Source of the DNA: an uncultured Alphaproteobacteria bacterium
GTDB taxonomy: Bacteria; Pseudomonadota; Alphaproteobacteria; Rhizobiales; Ancalomicrobiaceae
Assembly (NCBI GenBank): GCA_937892955.1
Contig: CALBKH010000107.1
Location: 1-64,000 of the forward strand
Reading direction: 5' to 3'
Length of the DNA: 64,000 nt
A program made the translations under genes and the position numbers. The notes below the pieces were generated by a model that worked only from the letters and a program-made list of their open reading frames with translations, was not told the DNA's origin and did not search any database. This document shows positions 1-9,305 of this stretch, piece by piece (position 1 is the stretch's first letter; every line of letters begins with the position of its first letter).

Positions 1-1475
1 CGCGGATACGCCGCGAGTTCTTCGTTCGAGAGCGTTCGATCAAGGAGATCGCCCGAGAGTTGCACGTCGCCCGGAACACTGTCCGGAAGGTGCTGCGTTC
101 GGACGAGACGAGCTTCGCCTACAGTCGGGAGAACCAGCCGCTGCCGAGGCTCGGGCCATGGAAGGCGGAGTTGGACGAGTTGCTCACGGCGAACGCGGCC
201 GCCTCGGCGCGAGAGCGGCTGACACTGATCCGGCTCTTCGAGGAGTTGCGCGGACGCGGCTACGAAGGGGGCTACGACGCGGTGCGCCGCTACGCGCGGG
301 CCTGGGCGCTGGAGACGGCGGCGGCGAAGGTCGATGCCTACGTGCCACTCTCCTTCGCGCCGGGCGAGGCCTACCAGTTCGACTGGAGCCACGAGATCGT
401 GCTGATGAACGGCCTGCCGATGAAGGTGAAGGTGGCGCACGTCCGGCTCTGCCACAGCCGCATGATGTTCGTCCGCGCCTATCCGCGCGAAAGCCAGGAG
501 ATGGTGTTCGACGCCCACGACCGGGCCTTCGCCTTCTTCAAGGGCACCTGCACGCGCGGCATCTACGACAACATGAAGACGGCGGTGGAGACGATCTTCG
601 TCGGCAAGGAGCGCGCCTACAATCGGCGCTTCCTGCAGATGGCCGGGCATTACCTCGTCGAGCCGGTCGCCTGCACGCCGGCCTCGGGCTGGGAGAAGGG
701 GCAGGTCGAGAACCAGGTCGGGCTGGTGCGCGAGCGGTTCTTCACGCCCCGCCTGCGGCTTCGGTGCTTCGACGAGTTGAACACCCTGCTGCTCGACCGG
801 TGCATCGCCTACGCCAAGGCGCATCGGAACCCGGAGTTCACGGATCGGACCACCTGGGAGGTGTTCGAGGACGAGCGGGCGTCGCTGGTGCCCTATCGCG
901 GCTCCTTCGACGGGTTCCATGCGGTGACGGCGTCGGTATCGAAGACCTGCCTCGTCCGCTTCGACAACAACAAGTACTCCGTCGCGGCGAGCGCCGTCGG
1001 CCGCCCGGTGGAGATCCGGGCCTATGCCGATCGGATCGTCGTCCGTCAGGATGGGCGCGTGGTCGCGGAACACGTGCGCTCCTTCGGCCGCGGCGAGACG
1101 ATCTACGATTCCTGGCACTACGTGCCGGTGCTCGCCCGCAAGCCCGGAGCCCTGCGCAACGGCGCCCCGTTCAAGGACTGGGTGCTGCCCGGCGCCCTCG
1201 ACCGGATCCGCCGCAAGCTCGCCGGTTCGAACGAGGGGGACCGACAGATGGTGGAGATCCTCGCCACGGTGCTCGACGACGGCCTGGGCGCGGTCGAGGC
1301 CGCCTGTGCCGAGGCGCTCGGCGAAGGCGTGCATTCCGCCGACGTGGTGCTGAACATCCTGGCGCGGCGGCGTCCGGCGAGCGAAGCCGTCACCGTCCTG
1401 ACCCCGGACGCCTTGAGGCTGCGTCACGAACCGATCGCCGACTGCGCGCTACGACGGCCTGCGGAGGGTCGGCTG
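1..1475 (+). CDS. istA: IS21 transposase IstA, 5' partial, fused in frame to IstB
   Basis: This is the DDE transposase of an IS21 element. The reading frame is already open at the window edge and begins with a helix-turn-helix (IKEIARELHVARNTVRKV), so the true start lies upstream. The rve-type catalytic core follows (FDWSHE, then YDNMKTAV, then GWEKGQVENQVG with the catalytic Glu). IstA proteins normally end at a TGA overlapping the istB ATG. That TGA exists here at 1474-1476 but in another frame. A shift of +1 (or loss of 2 nt) around the GCGC run at 1444-1449 would restore a YDGLRRVG ending and the stop. As read, the frame continues straight into istB. Family and catalytic features are clear; the frameshift is inference from the family's usual ending. 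Confidence 0.85.
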
Positions 1476-2483
1476 ATGGACCGCACCGAGATCCTGAGCA
1501 CGATGACCGAGCTGAAGCTGTTCGGCATGAAGGCGGCCTACGACGAGATCGTTGCCACGGCCCTGAAGCGCAACCACGACCCCCAGCGCACCGTCGCGGC
1601 GCTGCTCGCCGCCGAGATCGCTGAGAAGCAGGCGCGCTCCATCCGCTACCAGATGGGCGTGGCCAAGCTGCCGCTGGCCAAGGACATCGACGACTTCGCC
1701 TTCGACGGCACGCCGATCAACGAGAACCTGGTCAGGGACCTCGCCGGCGGCGGCTTCATCGCCCAACAGCGCAACGTCGTGCTGATCGGCGGCACCGGGA
1801 CGGGCAAGACCCACCTGGCGATCGCCATCGCCCGATCCTGCATCAGGGGCGGCATGCGCGGCCGTTACTTCAACGTCGTCGACCTCGTGAACAAGCTCGA
1901 GGCCGAGACCCGCGCCGGCCGCCCAGGACGAATGGCCGACTGGCTCTGCCGCCTCGACTTCATCGTCCTCGACGAGTTGGGCTACCTGCCCTTCGCCCAA
2001 TCCGGTGGGCAGTTGCTGTTCCACCTGATCAGCCGGCTCTACGAGCGCACCTCGATCGTAGTCACCACCAACCTCGCCTTCGGCGAATGGCCGTCGGTGT
2101 TCGGCGACGCCAAGATGACCACGGCGCTGCTCGACCGCCTCACCCATCACTGCGACATCGTCGAAACCGGCAACGACAGCTGGCGCTTCAAGAACAGGGC
2201 CGGAGGCCGGCGCCGCCGTCGGTATCGTGCCTCCGGTCGGGCTACGCCCTCCCTCCGTCACGACACCGACGACACACCCAAAACCGCCGCTCCCCAGTCC
2301 GATCAGGAGCGCCAGACTTCACGAAACCAGGGGGTCAAAGTTCGACGCCGATCCGGGGTCAATGTTCCGCGCCGATTGACAGCCGTCGATATGGAGAAAT
2401 TGAGTGGTCATGATCAGCTCCTTCTTGGTGATCGTGGAGCTGATGCAAGCAAGAGACAAACACTCCTAGTCGGTTTATACTAA
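1476..2483 (+). CDS. istB: IS21 helper ATPase IstB with long C-terminal run-on
   Basis: IstB is the AAA+ ATPase that assists IstA in target capture. The ATG at 1476 overlaps the expected istA stop (TGATG). Walker A is GGTGTGKTHLA near residue 110 and Walker B is FIVLDELGY near residue 160; the sensor region TTNLAFGEWPSVFGD follows. The family-typical end is near WRFKNRA (about 2200). Here the frame runs about 95 codons further, through the terminal repeats and roughly 100 bp past the IS end, giving 335 aa against a usual 240-260. The tail is Arg-rich and probably an accident of a lost stop. Confidence 0.85.
   Translation: MDRTEILSTMTELKLFGMKAAYDEIVATALKRNHDPQRTVAALLAAEIAEKQARSIRYQMGVAKLPLAKDIDDFAFDGTPINENLVRDLAGGGFIAQQRNVVLIGGTGTGKTHLAIAIARSCIRGGMRGRYFNVVDLVNKLEAETRAGRPGRMADWLCRLDFIVLDELGYLPFAQSGGQLLFHLISRLYERTSIVVTTNLAFGEWPSVFGDAKMTTALLDRLTHHCDIVETGNDSWRFKNRAGGRRRRRYRASGRATPSLRHDTDDTPKTAAPQSDQERQTSRNQGVKVRRRSGVNVPRRLTAVDMEKLSGHDQLLLGDRGADASKRQTLLVGLY
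2331..2378 (+). repeat. Tandem 24-bp terminal repeats of the IS21 element
   Basis: Two adjacent 24-bp units (2331-2354 and 2355-2378) each start GGGGTCAA and share the core GCGCCGAT/GACGCCGAT. They lie at the right end of the IS. Repeated transposase-binding sites at the ends are a hallmark of IS21. Confidence 0.75.
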
Positions 2484-3130
2484 GAAGACGAAATCGAGAG
2501 CTGCCGCGTTGGATGCCACAGCTCATCAGCTGTGGGGCGCCGCAATCTATTCGGGTCGGAGACCCGAATAGACGAATGCGAGGCGGTCGATCGCCATAGG
2601 CGATGGCGCCGAATTCTCGGAGTCGGGCATCTAAGTTCATTTTCGACAGTCAACCGATTGATCTGAAATGGGAAATCGCAAAGAAAAGTTTTTTCGACGT
2701 CATTTTGACGTTGGTTCGACGTCAGTCTGACTTGTTGCAGGGATCCATCGGGCGGGCGGCGAGACGCCGCCCGTTGGGCGTGGCGAGAAGAGGAGCGGCG
2801 CAGCAGAATGCGCTCACGGTCAGTAAGCCCGTCCAATGTTGACAACGATGAAAGTCGTCCTGGCAATATCACGTGATGACGCGATTTCAATGTTGACAGA
2901 AGCCCAGATGTCGGCGCGTGTCGTTGGCTTGATCGCAGTGACAGTCAAGGAAAATGAGGAATTTCGTGAGATTGACAGCTGGACTCAGCGGGGAATCAGC
3001 TGCAGGATGGCATCGTCTTCTACGGTTCATCTGGGAAGGCCCCCACGGAGAAGGTTGGTAGCCTCACCGCGCCGATCGGCGGTCGGCTCCGTGGTGTAGA
3101 CCGTCGGTCGGCGCGGGATCGCGAGCCCGG
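2384..3130. other. Intergenic stretch, no supported gene
   Basis: This 750-bp stretch between the IS21 end and the excisionase-like gene is less GC-rich than its surroundings, and short frames on both strands show no recognisable protein. It holds two copies of TTCGACGTCA 22 bp apart (2693-2702 and 2715-2724). It could be a decayed end of the integrated element or hold recombinase arm sites; neither is proven. Confidence 0.4.
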
Positions 3131-3235
3131 GTGGCGCGGCATCCATACGAACCCACGCTGTCCACCGTCTCGTCGGAGACGGCGACACGGAACCAGGGCG
3201 CGACGACCGGCGCCGATGCCTCTTCGGGCGCCGCA

Positions 3236-3547
3236 ATGCCGGCGAAGAGAGGGGCGTCGACGGAAAGTCGAAAACCCCGGGAGGTGACGAAGGGGCCGAA
3301 GCCGCAGCCGAAGGAGGCGCAGTTGGGGCGCCTGACCCCGGCACTCCTGCGGCGCGCCGCCGCCGCCGAGTTCCTCTCGGTCTCGCCCGGCACCTTCGAT
3401 CTGATGGTGCGAGAGGGAGCCATGCCGAGACCGCGGATCTTCGCCAGCCTGAAGCTCTGGTCTGTCCGCGATCTCGACCGCGCCGTCGACGCCTTACCCT
3501 TCGACGGTGACGACGAAGCGGAAACCACCACCTGGGACGATGTCTGA
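3236..3547 (+). CDS. Excisionase-like / MerR-type DNA-binding protein
   Basis: The protein is about 103 aa from an ATG at 3236; an in-frame GTG at 3131 would add a 35-residue low-complexity leader. The N-terminal half is Lys/Pro-rich. The C-terminal half (LLRRAAAAEFLSVSPGTFDLM, then a short wing and RDLDRAVDAL) reads as a winged-helix of the Xis/AlpA type that chooses the direction of recombination. Its TGA shares one base with the ATG of the integrase (TGATG at 3545-3549), so the two are translationally coupled. That arrangement supports a recombination directionality role, which remains inferred. Confidence 0.6.
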   Translation: MPAKRGASTESRKPREVTKGPKPQPKEAQLGRLTPALLRRAAAAEFLSVSPGTFDLMVREGAMPRPRIFASLKLWSVRDLDRAVDALPFDGDDEAETTTWDDV

Positions 3548-4602
3548 TGCCGCGACGGTCGAGATTACCCGCCTACGTCAAGGGCTACGTGGATAGGCAC
3601 GGGAAGTCCCGGTACTATTTTCGCCGCAAGGGATATCCCTCGGTCGCCCTGCCGGGGATGCCCTGGACGCCGCTCTTCATGGCGGCCCTCGAGGCGGCGA
3701 AGGGGGCGGAGAAGCCGCCGATCGGGGCTGCCCGGATCATCCCGCGCAGCATCGGGGACCTCACGACCAGATGGAAGCAGACGCGTGCGTTTCTCGACCT
3801 GAAGAAAGTCACGCAGAATGGACTGACGAGTCTGATCGAGTGGCTGCAGACCGAACATGGCCACCGTCTCGTGAGGGAAATGCGTCGCCGCCACGTCGAA
3901 GCCGTGCTCGCGTCTTGGTCCGACCGACCTTCGAGCCACAATCGATTGCTGAGCCTCCTGCGGCGACTACTGAACCACGCCGTCGTGCTCGAATGGATCG
4001 ACGTCAGTCCGCTCCAGGTGTTCAAGAAGCGGAAGCTCGGCCGCGGCTACGCGACCTGGACGGAGGAACACATAGCGGCCTACGAGGCGACGTGGCCGGT
4101 CGGGACCATCCAGCGCACGGCTTTCGATCTCCTGGTGTGGACCGGCCAACGCTCGGCCGACGCTCGCGTGATGGGATGGCACCAGATCGAGGGGGATCGC
4201 ATTGTCCTCGCCCAGTCGAAGACCGAGAATCCGGTCAGCATTCCGATCTGTGCGCCCTTGGCGGAGAGCCTCGCCACCGTTCCTTCCGACCAGCCGTTCT
4301 TCCTCGTCAGCAAGACGTGCAAGCCGTTCACCACCTCGATGTTCTCCCACCTGATGAGCGCAGCGATCGACGCCGCCGGGCTCCCCACCCGGTGCACGCC
4401 GCACGGTTTGCGCAAGGCCGCCTGCCGGCGCCTCGCCGACGCCGAATGCTCCGCCCTCGAGATCATGGCGGTCTCGGGTCACCGGTCTCTCCGCGAGGCG
4501 CAGCGCTACGTCGAAGAGGCCAACCAGAAGAGGCTCGCCAACTCGGCGTTGGGGCGCATCGCTTCGATCGGGGCGACGCCGGCCGAGCGGCAGGCGAGCT
4601 GA
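3547..4602 (+). CDS. int: Tyrosine recombinase / phage-type integrase
   Basis: This is a 351-aa site-specific recombinase of the lambda-integrase class. An N-terminal arm- and core-binding region (residues about 60-165) precedes the catalytic domain. Catalytic residues visible are Arg202 (WTGQRSAD), Lys225, the HxxR box His286-Arg289 (HGLRK), His312 (SGHRS) and the nucleophile Tyr321 (QRYVEEA). It starts on the last base of the upstream excisionase-like gene. No tRNA gene or obvious attachment site lies beside it, so its target is unknown. It could mobilise this region or be the remnant of an older island. Confidence 0.9.
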   Translation: MPRRSRLPAYVKGYVDRHGKSRYYFRRKGYPSVALPGMPWTPLFMAALEAAKGAEKPPIGAARIIPRSIGDLTTRWKQTRAFLDLKKVTQNGLTSLIEWLQTEHGHRLVREMRRRHVEAVLASWSDRPSSHNRLLSLLRRLLNHAVVLEWIDVSPLQVFKKRKLGRGYATWTEEHIAAYEATWPVGTIQRTAFDLLVWTGQRSADARVMGWHQIEGDRIVLAQSKTENPVSIPICAPLAESLATVPSDQPFFLVSKTCKPFTTSMFSHLMSAAIDAAGLPTRCTPHGLRKAACRRLADAECSALEIMAVSGHRSLREAQRYVEEANQKRLANSALGRIASIGATPAERQAS

Positions 4603-4774
4603 TCGTCGGGATCTTGGTGCCGGATCCTCCACCGAGCCTCGGGACCTCGCCGGCGCATCCTTTGCGGAATGCCGAGACACCGAGGACCACGGCCAGACTC
4701 ACCCATGCCGAACGCTTTCCTCTGACCGCCGTTCGACCTGGGGTTCGCGCCACATCGCGGAGACGCACTTCCCC

Positions 4775-5041
4775 ATGACGACGGCCGACACGCCGAGCCC
4801 CGGCAAGACGCAGCAGGCCGTTCTCACGGCTGCAGCACGGCATGGTCTATTCCGCGTCTCGTCGGCCTGGAGGGCCAAAGGCATTCGGAACGCGATCCCT
4901 ACGGCGACGGTCGATGCACTCGTGAGGCTGGGATACCTGCGGCTCGACGGGGAGACCGCCACGGTGACGGATCGTGGCCGGGACGCCTCGAGGCGGCTCT
5001 CCGGCCGGAAGCCGGCCACTCTGCCAGATAGGGAGGGATGA
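4775..5041 (+). CDS. Small conserved-looking protein, possible winged helix
   Basis: The predicted protein is 88 aa. The segment from RHGLFRVSSAWRA to TATVTDRGRD has the helix-helix-wing pattern of small winged-helix proteins (VDALVRLGYLRLDG, then a beta wing), but no family is recognised. The ribosome-binding site is weak. It sits alone between the integrase and mucR on the same strand. It may be a genuine accessory DNA-binding protein or a spurious frame. Confidence 0.45.
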   Translation: MTTADTPSPGKTQQAVLTAAARHGLFRVSSAWRAKGIRNAIPTATVDALVRLGYLRLDGETATVTDRGRDASRRLSGRKPATLPDREG

Positions 5042-5270
5042 ATGCCCGGGATGCCGGCGATGGTCTTCTGCGACTGATCTCCGGAATGATCGCCCAAGAT
5101 GCCTTGTAGACGTTGTTGTTCGATCGTATCGATCAATTCGGGAAACCGACACGTGATTCGAGCAACGAGAGTCTTTAGAGCCGGACGATTCTCCCAGTTC
5201 GACTTTCCCGATCTGAGATCGCATTCATCGACGCGTGCCGCAAACCACGAAGACAACCAGAGGGCTTCCT

Positions 5271-5690
5271 ATGACCGAGTCCCGAGACCACCTCGTCGAG
5301 CTGGCCGCCTATGTCGTTTCGGCCTACGTCGGCAACAACACCGTTCCGGCCGCCGACCTCTCCGGCCTGATCGCCGAAGTCCACGCGGCCTTGGAGCGCA
5401 CGGTTTCGGGGATTGATCCGGCGTCGGCTCCCGAACCGCTGAAGCCGGCGGTCCCAGTCAAGAAGTCGGTCTTCCCTGATTTCATCGTCTGCCTCGAAGA
5501 CGGCAAGAAGTTCAAGTCGCTGAAGCGCCATCTCAGGACGGCCTACGGCATGACGCCGGAGGACTATCGGGAAAAGTGGGGCCTCCCGGCCGACTATCCG
5601 ATGGTCGCGCCGAACTACGCCCAGGCGCGGTCGGATCTCGCCAAGAAGATGGGGCTCGGCCAGCAACGGCGGCTCGCGTCCAAGAAGTGA
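5271..5690 (+). CDS. mucR: MucR/Ros-family zinc-finger transcriptional regulator
   Basis: A 139-aa regulator of the alphaproteobacterial Ros/MucR family. The family core is plain: FIVCLEDGKKFKSLKRHL, followed by the YGMTPEDYREKWGLPADYPMVAPNYA block. The finger shows Cys-x2-Asp and one His; where Ros has a second His this protein has the AYGM sequence, a variation known in the family. An AGAGGG lies upstream of the ATG at 5271, which fits the family's N-terminus better than an upstream ATG at 5235. Such proteins bind AT-rich DNA and silence surface polysaccharide, virulence and plasmid genes; its target here is unknown. Confidence 0.9.
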   Translation: MTESRDHLVELAAYVVSAYVGNNTVPAADLSGLIAEVHAALERTVSGIDPASAPEPLKPAVPVKKSVFPDFIVCLEDGKKFKSLKRHLRTAYGMTPEDYREKWGLPADYPMVAPNYAQARSDLAKKMGLGQQRRLASKK

Positions 5691-5816
5691 GTGAGGCCGA
5701 TTTCGAGGGAGGAAGTAGCGCCCGAGATCAGCGCGCCTTCTAAAGGATTCGATTGATTTGGTTCGCTCGGAATTGTCGATATGTCCTGACAGATCTCAGG
5801 CCACGTCTGAGCGGGT

Positions 5817-6377
5817 CTATGCGGTCGCGCCGAGTGGAATGAAAGGCAGTCGACTGTATCTGGCGGAGGTTTCGGCGTTTCCCCATGCCAACGCCGATCT
5901 CGTCAACACGAAGTCGGCGATCGCAACGGTGTCGTTCAGATCGAGAACCGGGACGCCACATCCGGCGACCTGTTCGTCGGAAGCGACGGCGAGGATGTCG
6001 GAGCCCGGATGCCACATGAGGCGGTGGCCGGCCGACGGGCGATGGACTTCGAGCATCGGATGGCCGTGGGTGTGGAAGCCCTCGACCAGGACGAGATCGA
6101 CCGGGGTCATCCGCTGGATCAGATCTTCGAGCGGCGGTTCCTCCTCGCGGATCTCGTGAAGGAGCGCCCAGCGGTCGCCGGACACGATCATTACCTCGGA
6201 GGCGCCCGCTTCGCGATGACGATGCGAGTCTTTGCCGGGGCGGTCGATGTCGAAGCCGTGATGCGCGTGTTTGAGGGTCGATACGGTTAGGCCGCGGGCG
6301 CGCAATTCGGGGAGCAGGCGCACCAGGAGTGTCGTCTTCCCCGAACCGCTCCGCCCGGCCAATCCGAAGATCTTCAT
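5817..6377 (-). CDS. mobB: Molybdopterin-guanine dinucleotide biosynthesis protein MobB
   Basis: This 186-aa P-loop GTP-binding protein helps load GMP onto molybdopterin to give the bis-MGD cofactor. Walker A is GRSGSGKTT at residues 8-16, followed by the MobB-typical STLKHAHHGFDIDRPGKDS and by DLVLVEGFHTHGHP. The ATG at 6377 has GGGGAG six bases upstream, so an upstream in-frame ATG is not used. It lies downstream of the TorA-like molybdoenzyme on the same strand, which needs exactly this cofactor. The cell should also need MobA, which is not in the window. Confidence 0.93.
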   Translation of the reverse strand: MKIFGLAGRSGSGKTTLLVRLLPELRARGLTVSTLKHAHHGFDIDRPGKDSHRHREAGASEVMIVSGDRWALLHEIREEEPPLEDLIQRMTPVDLVLVEGFHTHGHPMLEVHRPSAGHRLMWHPGSDILAVASDEQVAGCGVPVLDLNDTVAIADFVLTRSALAWGNAETSARYSRLPFIPLGATA

Positions 6378-6460
6378 CACAATACTCCCCAGGAGCATCT
6401 CGTTATCGGCGACTCGCCGCTTCGATCGAAGGGGTCGGCCCTACCGGCGTCCGCACCGTT

Positions 6461-6531
6461 TGGAAGTGGTGGACGGCGTCAACGCCGCCCGGATCATATG
6501 GAAGTGGGGGACGGCGTCACCGCCGTCCCCC
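6461..6531. repeat. Duplicated hairpin repeat between torA and mobB
   Basis: Two nearly identical units starting TGGAAGTGG lie at 6461-6489 and 6499-6528. The second forms a perfect 11-bp stem (6506-6516 with 6521-6531) around a 4-nt TCAC loop. No T-run follows on the minus strand, so it is not a classical terminator; it may stabilise or separate the torA and mobB transcripts. Confidence 0.6.
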
Positions 6532-6546
6532 GGGGGGCGCCGGACG

Positions 6547-9213
6547 TCAGGGCGTCGCGTCCTTGGCGGCCTTCATCAGGAAGTCGGTCACGAGTTTCCG
6601 TTCACCGTCGTCGAGGCCGGCGCGCTGGAACATACTCTCGGTGATGCCCTTCCACTGCAGCTTGGTGTACTGCGCCGGATCACGCGGACCGTGGCAGACG
6701 GTGCAGCGCTGGTAGAACATCTTCTCGCCCGGAGACATGGTGGCCTGCTGCTTCTCGATCAGGGCGGTCAGACGCTCGACCCCGAGGCTCGCGGCGGCGA
6801 TCTTCGGCAGGGCGGAAGCCGTTTCGATCGCCGGCGGCTCGTAGGCCCGGTTCGGGCCTTCCGGATCGGTGCACTTGCGCAGTGTGGCGACGCAGGTGTT
6901 GGCGATCGTCGCTTGGCTGAGCCCGCTCGATCGCCGGCTCGAGGTGATGAAGTTGATCAGACCGCTGTTGCAGCGACCCTTGCTGTCGAGCTGCGGCCAG
7001 CCGCCTTCGTAGATGCTCGCCACGCCCGGCATGATGTCTTCCGAGACCACCGCTCCGGCGATGATCGTGCCGCGCTCGTTCGAAAGCTCGACGAGATCGC
7101 CGTCGGCGATGCCGCGCTTCTTGGCGTCCTCGGCGTTGATGCGCACCGGTTCACGCCCCTGCACCATGTAGAGATCGCGCAGCCGCTCGGAGTTGGCCAT
7201 CTGCGAATGGACGCGGAACCAAGGATGCGGGCTGACGACATGGACCTGCCCCTCCTTGGCGTTGCCGAGCCATTCCGCCGGTTCGAGGAACATCGGCATC
7301 GGCGGGCAATCGTCGAGTTTCATATCGGCGACGGCCTGACACCACATCTCGATCTTGCCGGACTTGGTGTGCAGCGGCGTCTTGACCGGATCCTTGCGGA
7401 AGTCGCCGTGGCGCACCCACTTGCGTGCCTCCTTCGGCATGTCGAAGACGACATAGCCCCGCTTCCAGAACGTCTCGAACGGCACCTTGGATCCGGCCCG
7501 CTCGTAGGCGAACTGGATGTGCTCCATCACCGTCTTGCCCTCGGTGAACTGGATCTCGAGGCCGAAGATCTCCGACAGGCGGCGGAAGATCTCGAAGTCG
7601 TCGAGGCTCTCGCCGAGCGGTTCGATGATCTTCTTCATCGCGTAGATGCGGTCCATCGAGTAGGTGCCGCCCGACGAGATGTCGTCGCGCTCCACCGTGC
7701 TCGTCGCCGGCAACACGATGTCCGCCCAGCGGGTCGACGCCGTCCACCACACGTCCTGGCAGACCACGGTGTCGACCGCCTTCAGCGCGCCGATCAGCTC
7801 GTTCGTGTTCTGTTGATGGGACATGAAGTTGTTGCCGGAGTTGTAGATCATCCGGACCTTCGGGAAGGTCTTCACCGAACCGTTGTGGGTGAAGGTCTTG
7901 CCGGGATTGAGCAGCATCTCGGAGATTCGCGAGGCCGGACAGATCGCCTTGACCAGATTGCGGCCCTGCGGCATGCCGGCCGGCCCGGCATTCCCCGACT
8001 GGGGCATGCCGCCCGAGCCGTAGTGCCAGGAGAAGCCGACGCCCTGCCCGGGTAGACCGATCTTGCCAGTCAATGCGGCGAAGTTGATGATCGCCCAATG
8101 GGTCATCTCGCCGTGATGGGCGCGTTGCAGCGACCAGGCACCTGCGATCTCGGTGCGCTTCGTCGCCATCAGATCGGCGAGTTCGACGATCTTGGCTTCC
8201 GGGATACCGGTGATCTTCGAGGCCCAGGCGGGGGTCTTGGCCGGCGTGCCGTCCTTACCCATGACGTGCGCCATGAACTTGTCGGACCCGACGGTGTGGC
8301 TCTTCAGGAAGGCCTTGTCGGTCTTGCCGCTCTCGATCACCCGGTGGCTCATCGCCAGGAACAGGGCGACGTCGGTGTTGGGGACGATCTTCACCCACTC
8401 GGAGCCGAGGACCTGATCCGACCCGGTCTTCTGCGGATTGATCGAGACGAACTTGCAGCCGGCATCGCGGATGTCCTCCCAGTGCTGGAACATCTGATGG
8501 TCGGCGACGGTGTACTCGATGCGGTTGTTCTTCACCGGATCGCATCCGACAAGGACGAAGACCTCGGTGTTGTCGCGGATCTGCTCCCACGAGGTCTGGG
8601 CCGAATAGACCTCCATGTCGCCGATGACGTAGGGCAGGATGATCTGCGAAGCGCCGCCGGAATAGTCGCCGACGGTGTTGGTGCAGCCGCCGAAGAGATT
8701 GAAGAAGCGGCCCTGCAGCACGTTCGGCCGCATGATGCCGGCATGCGCCCAGCCGCCGTAGGAAGTCGAGAAGATCGCCTCGTTGCCGTGCTCGGCGACG
8801 GTGTCGAGGATCGCCTTGGCGGTGAGCTTCAGCGCAGTGTCCCAGTCGACGCGAACATAGGGCTCCTTGCCGCGCAATTCGACCTTGCGGTCGGCCTTGT
8901 CCCAGTTCTCCAGATAGGATTTGCGCACCATCGGGTAGAGGACCCGGGTCTTGTCGTAGGTGCGGTCGACCATGCCGAAATAGAGCATCTCGGTCGGCCG
9001 TGCGTCGAGTTCGGTCAATGCCGAGACGCCGACGAACTTGCCATCCTTCACGATCGCTTCGAACGGGCCGTAGTGGCTGCCGTGGAAGAACCGACGCGTA
9101 TGCGAATTGGGGTCGACGGAGGCGAGGGCGGAAGATCCGAGGAACCTGGCGGCGAGAACCGCGCCGAAACCTCCCTTGATCAAAGTCCGCCGGTTCAGGG
9201 TGTCGTGGGCCAT
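6547..9213 (-). CDS. torA: TorA-like TMAO/DMSO reductase fused to a C-terminal c-type heme domain
   Basis: An 888-aa periplasmic bis-MGD enzyme of the DMSO reductase family, expected to reduce trimethylamine N-oxide or a related S/N-oxide as an anaerobic electron acceptor. A Tat signal (NRRTLIKGG at residues 7-15) fits the ATG at 9213, which has an AGGAGA site. The molybdenum-ligand Ser is in GDYSGGASQ (Ser185), and GCTNTVGDYSGG resembles TorA/DorA. Unlike classic TorA, the last 70 residues contain a heme c motif CTVCH (837-841), like the mono-heme end of the TorC/TorY cytochromes. The divergent torR and nearby torS/torT support a TMAO-type substrate. No torC or torD chaperone is present. Confidence 0.88.
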   Translation of the reverse strand: MAHDTLNRRTLIKGGFGAVLAARFLGSSALASVDPNSHTRRFFHGSHYGPFEAIVKDGKFVGVSALTELDARPTEMLYFGMVDRTYDKTRVLYPMVRKSYLENWDKADRKVELRGKEPYVRVDWDTALKLTAKAILDTVAEHGNEAIFSTSYGGWAHAGIMRPNVLQGRFFNLFGGCTNTVGDYSGGASQIILPYVIGDMEVYSAQTSWEQIRDNTEVFVLVGCDPVKNNRIEYTVADHQMFQHWEDIRDAGCKFVSINPQKTGSDQVLGSEWVKIVPNTDVALFLAMSHRVIESGKTDKAFLKSHTVGSDKFMAHVMGKDGTPAKTPAWASKITGIPEAKIVELADLMATKRTEIAGAWSLQRAHHGEMTHWAIINFAALTGKIGLPGQGVGFSWHYGSGGMPQSGNAGPAGMPQGRNLVKAICPASRISEMLLNPGKTFTHNGSVKTFPKVRMIYNSGNNFMSHQQNTNELIGALKAVDTVVCQDVWWTASTRWADIVLPATSTVERDDISSGGTYSMDRIYAMKKIIEPLGESLDDFEIFRRLSEIFGLEIQFTEGKTVMEHIQFAYERAGSKVPFETFWKRGYVVFDMPKEARKWVRHGDFRKDPVKTPLHTKSGKIEMWCQAVADMKLDDCPPMPMFLEPAEWLGNAKEGQVHVVSPHPWFRVHSQMANSERLRDLYMVQGREPVRINAEDAKKRGIADGDLVELSNERGTIIAGAVVSEDIMPGVASIYEGGWPQLDSKGRCNSGLINFITSSRRSSGLSQATIANTCVATLRKCTDPEGPNRAYEPPAIETASALPKIAAASLGVERLTALIEKQQATMSPGEKMFYQRCTVCHGPRDPAQYTKLQWKGITESMFQRAGLDDGERKLVTDFLMKAAKDATP

Positions 9214-9305
9214 GTTCGTCTCCTGCTCTGGATCCATCCACGCGCCGGAGGCTAGAAACCACGTGTGAATACGTCCCGTGACGAACACGAACGGGCTGTG
9301 CAATG

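Larger units (their letters stand above)
1..2381 (+). mobile_element. IS21-family insertion sequence, left end outside window
   Basis: The element contains an IstA integrase-type transposase followed by an IstB AAA+ helper. Its right end carries two tandem 24-bp repeats and finishes at a TTGACA about 2376-2381, in line with the multiple terminal repeats and TG...CA ends of IS21 elements. The left end, and so any target duplication, is not in the window. The two genes are joined into one frame, so this copy may be inactive. Confidence 0.85.

Noticed and set aside
3131..5270. tRNA gene or attachment site beside the integrase
   Set aside because: No cloverleaf pattern or repeated core sequence was found around the integrase.
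6506..6531. Rho-independent terminator of torA
   Set aside because: The stem is strong but no T-run follows on the minus strand; treated as a hairpin repeat instead.
6271..8055. Long open frame on the plus strand opposite the torA-like gene
   Set aside because: High-GC DNA leaves long open frames opposite real genes; it lacks any protein motif, while the minus strand encodes a complete molybdoenzyme.
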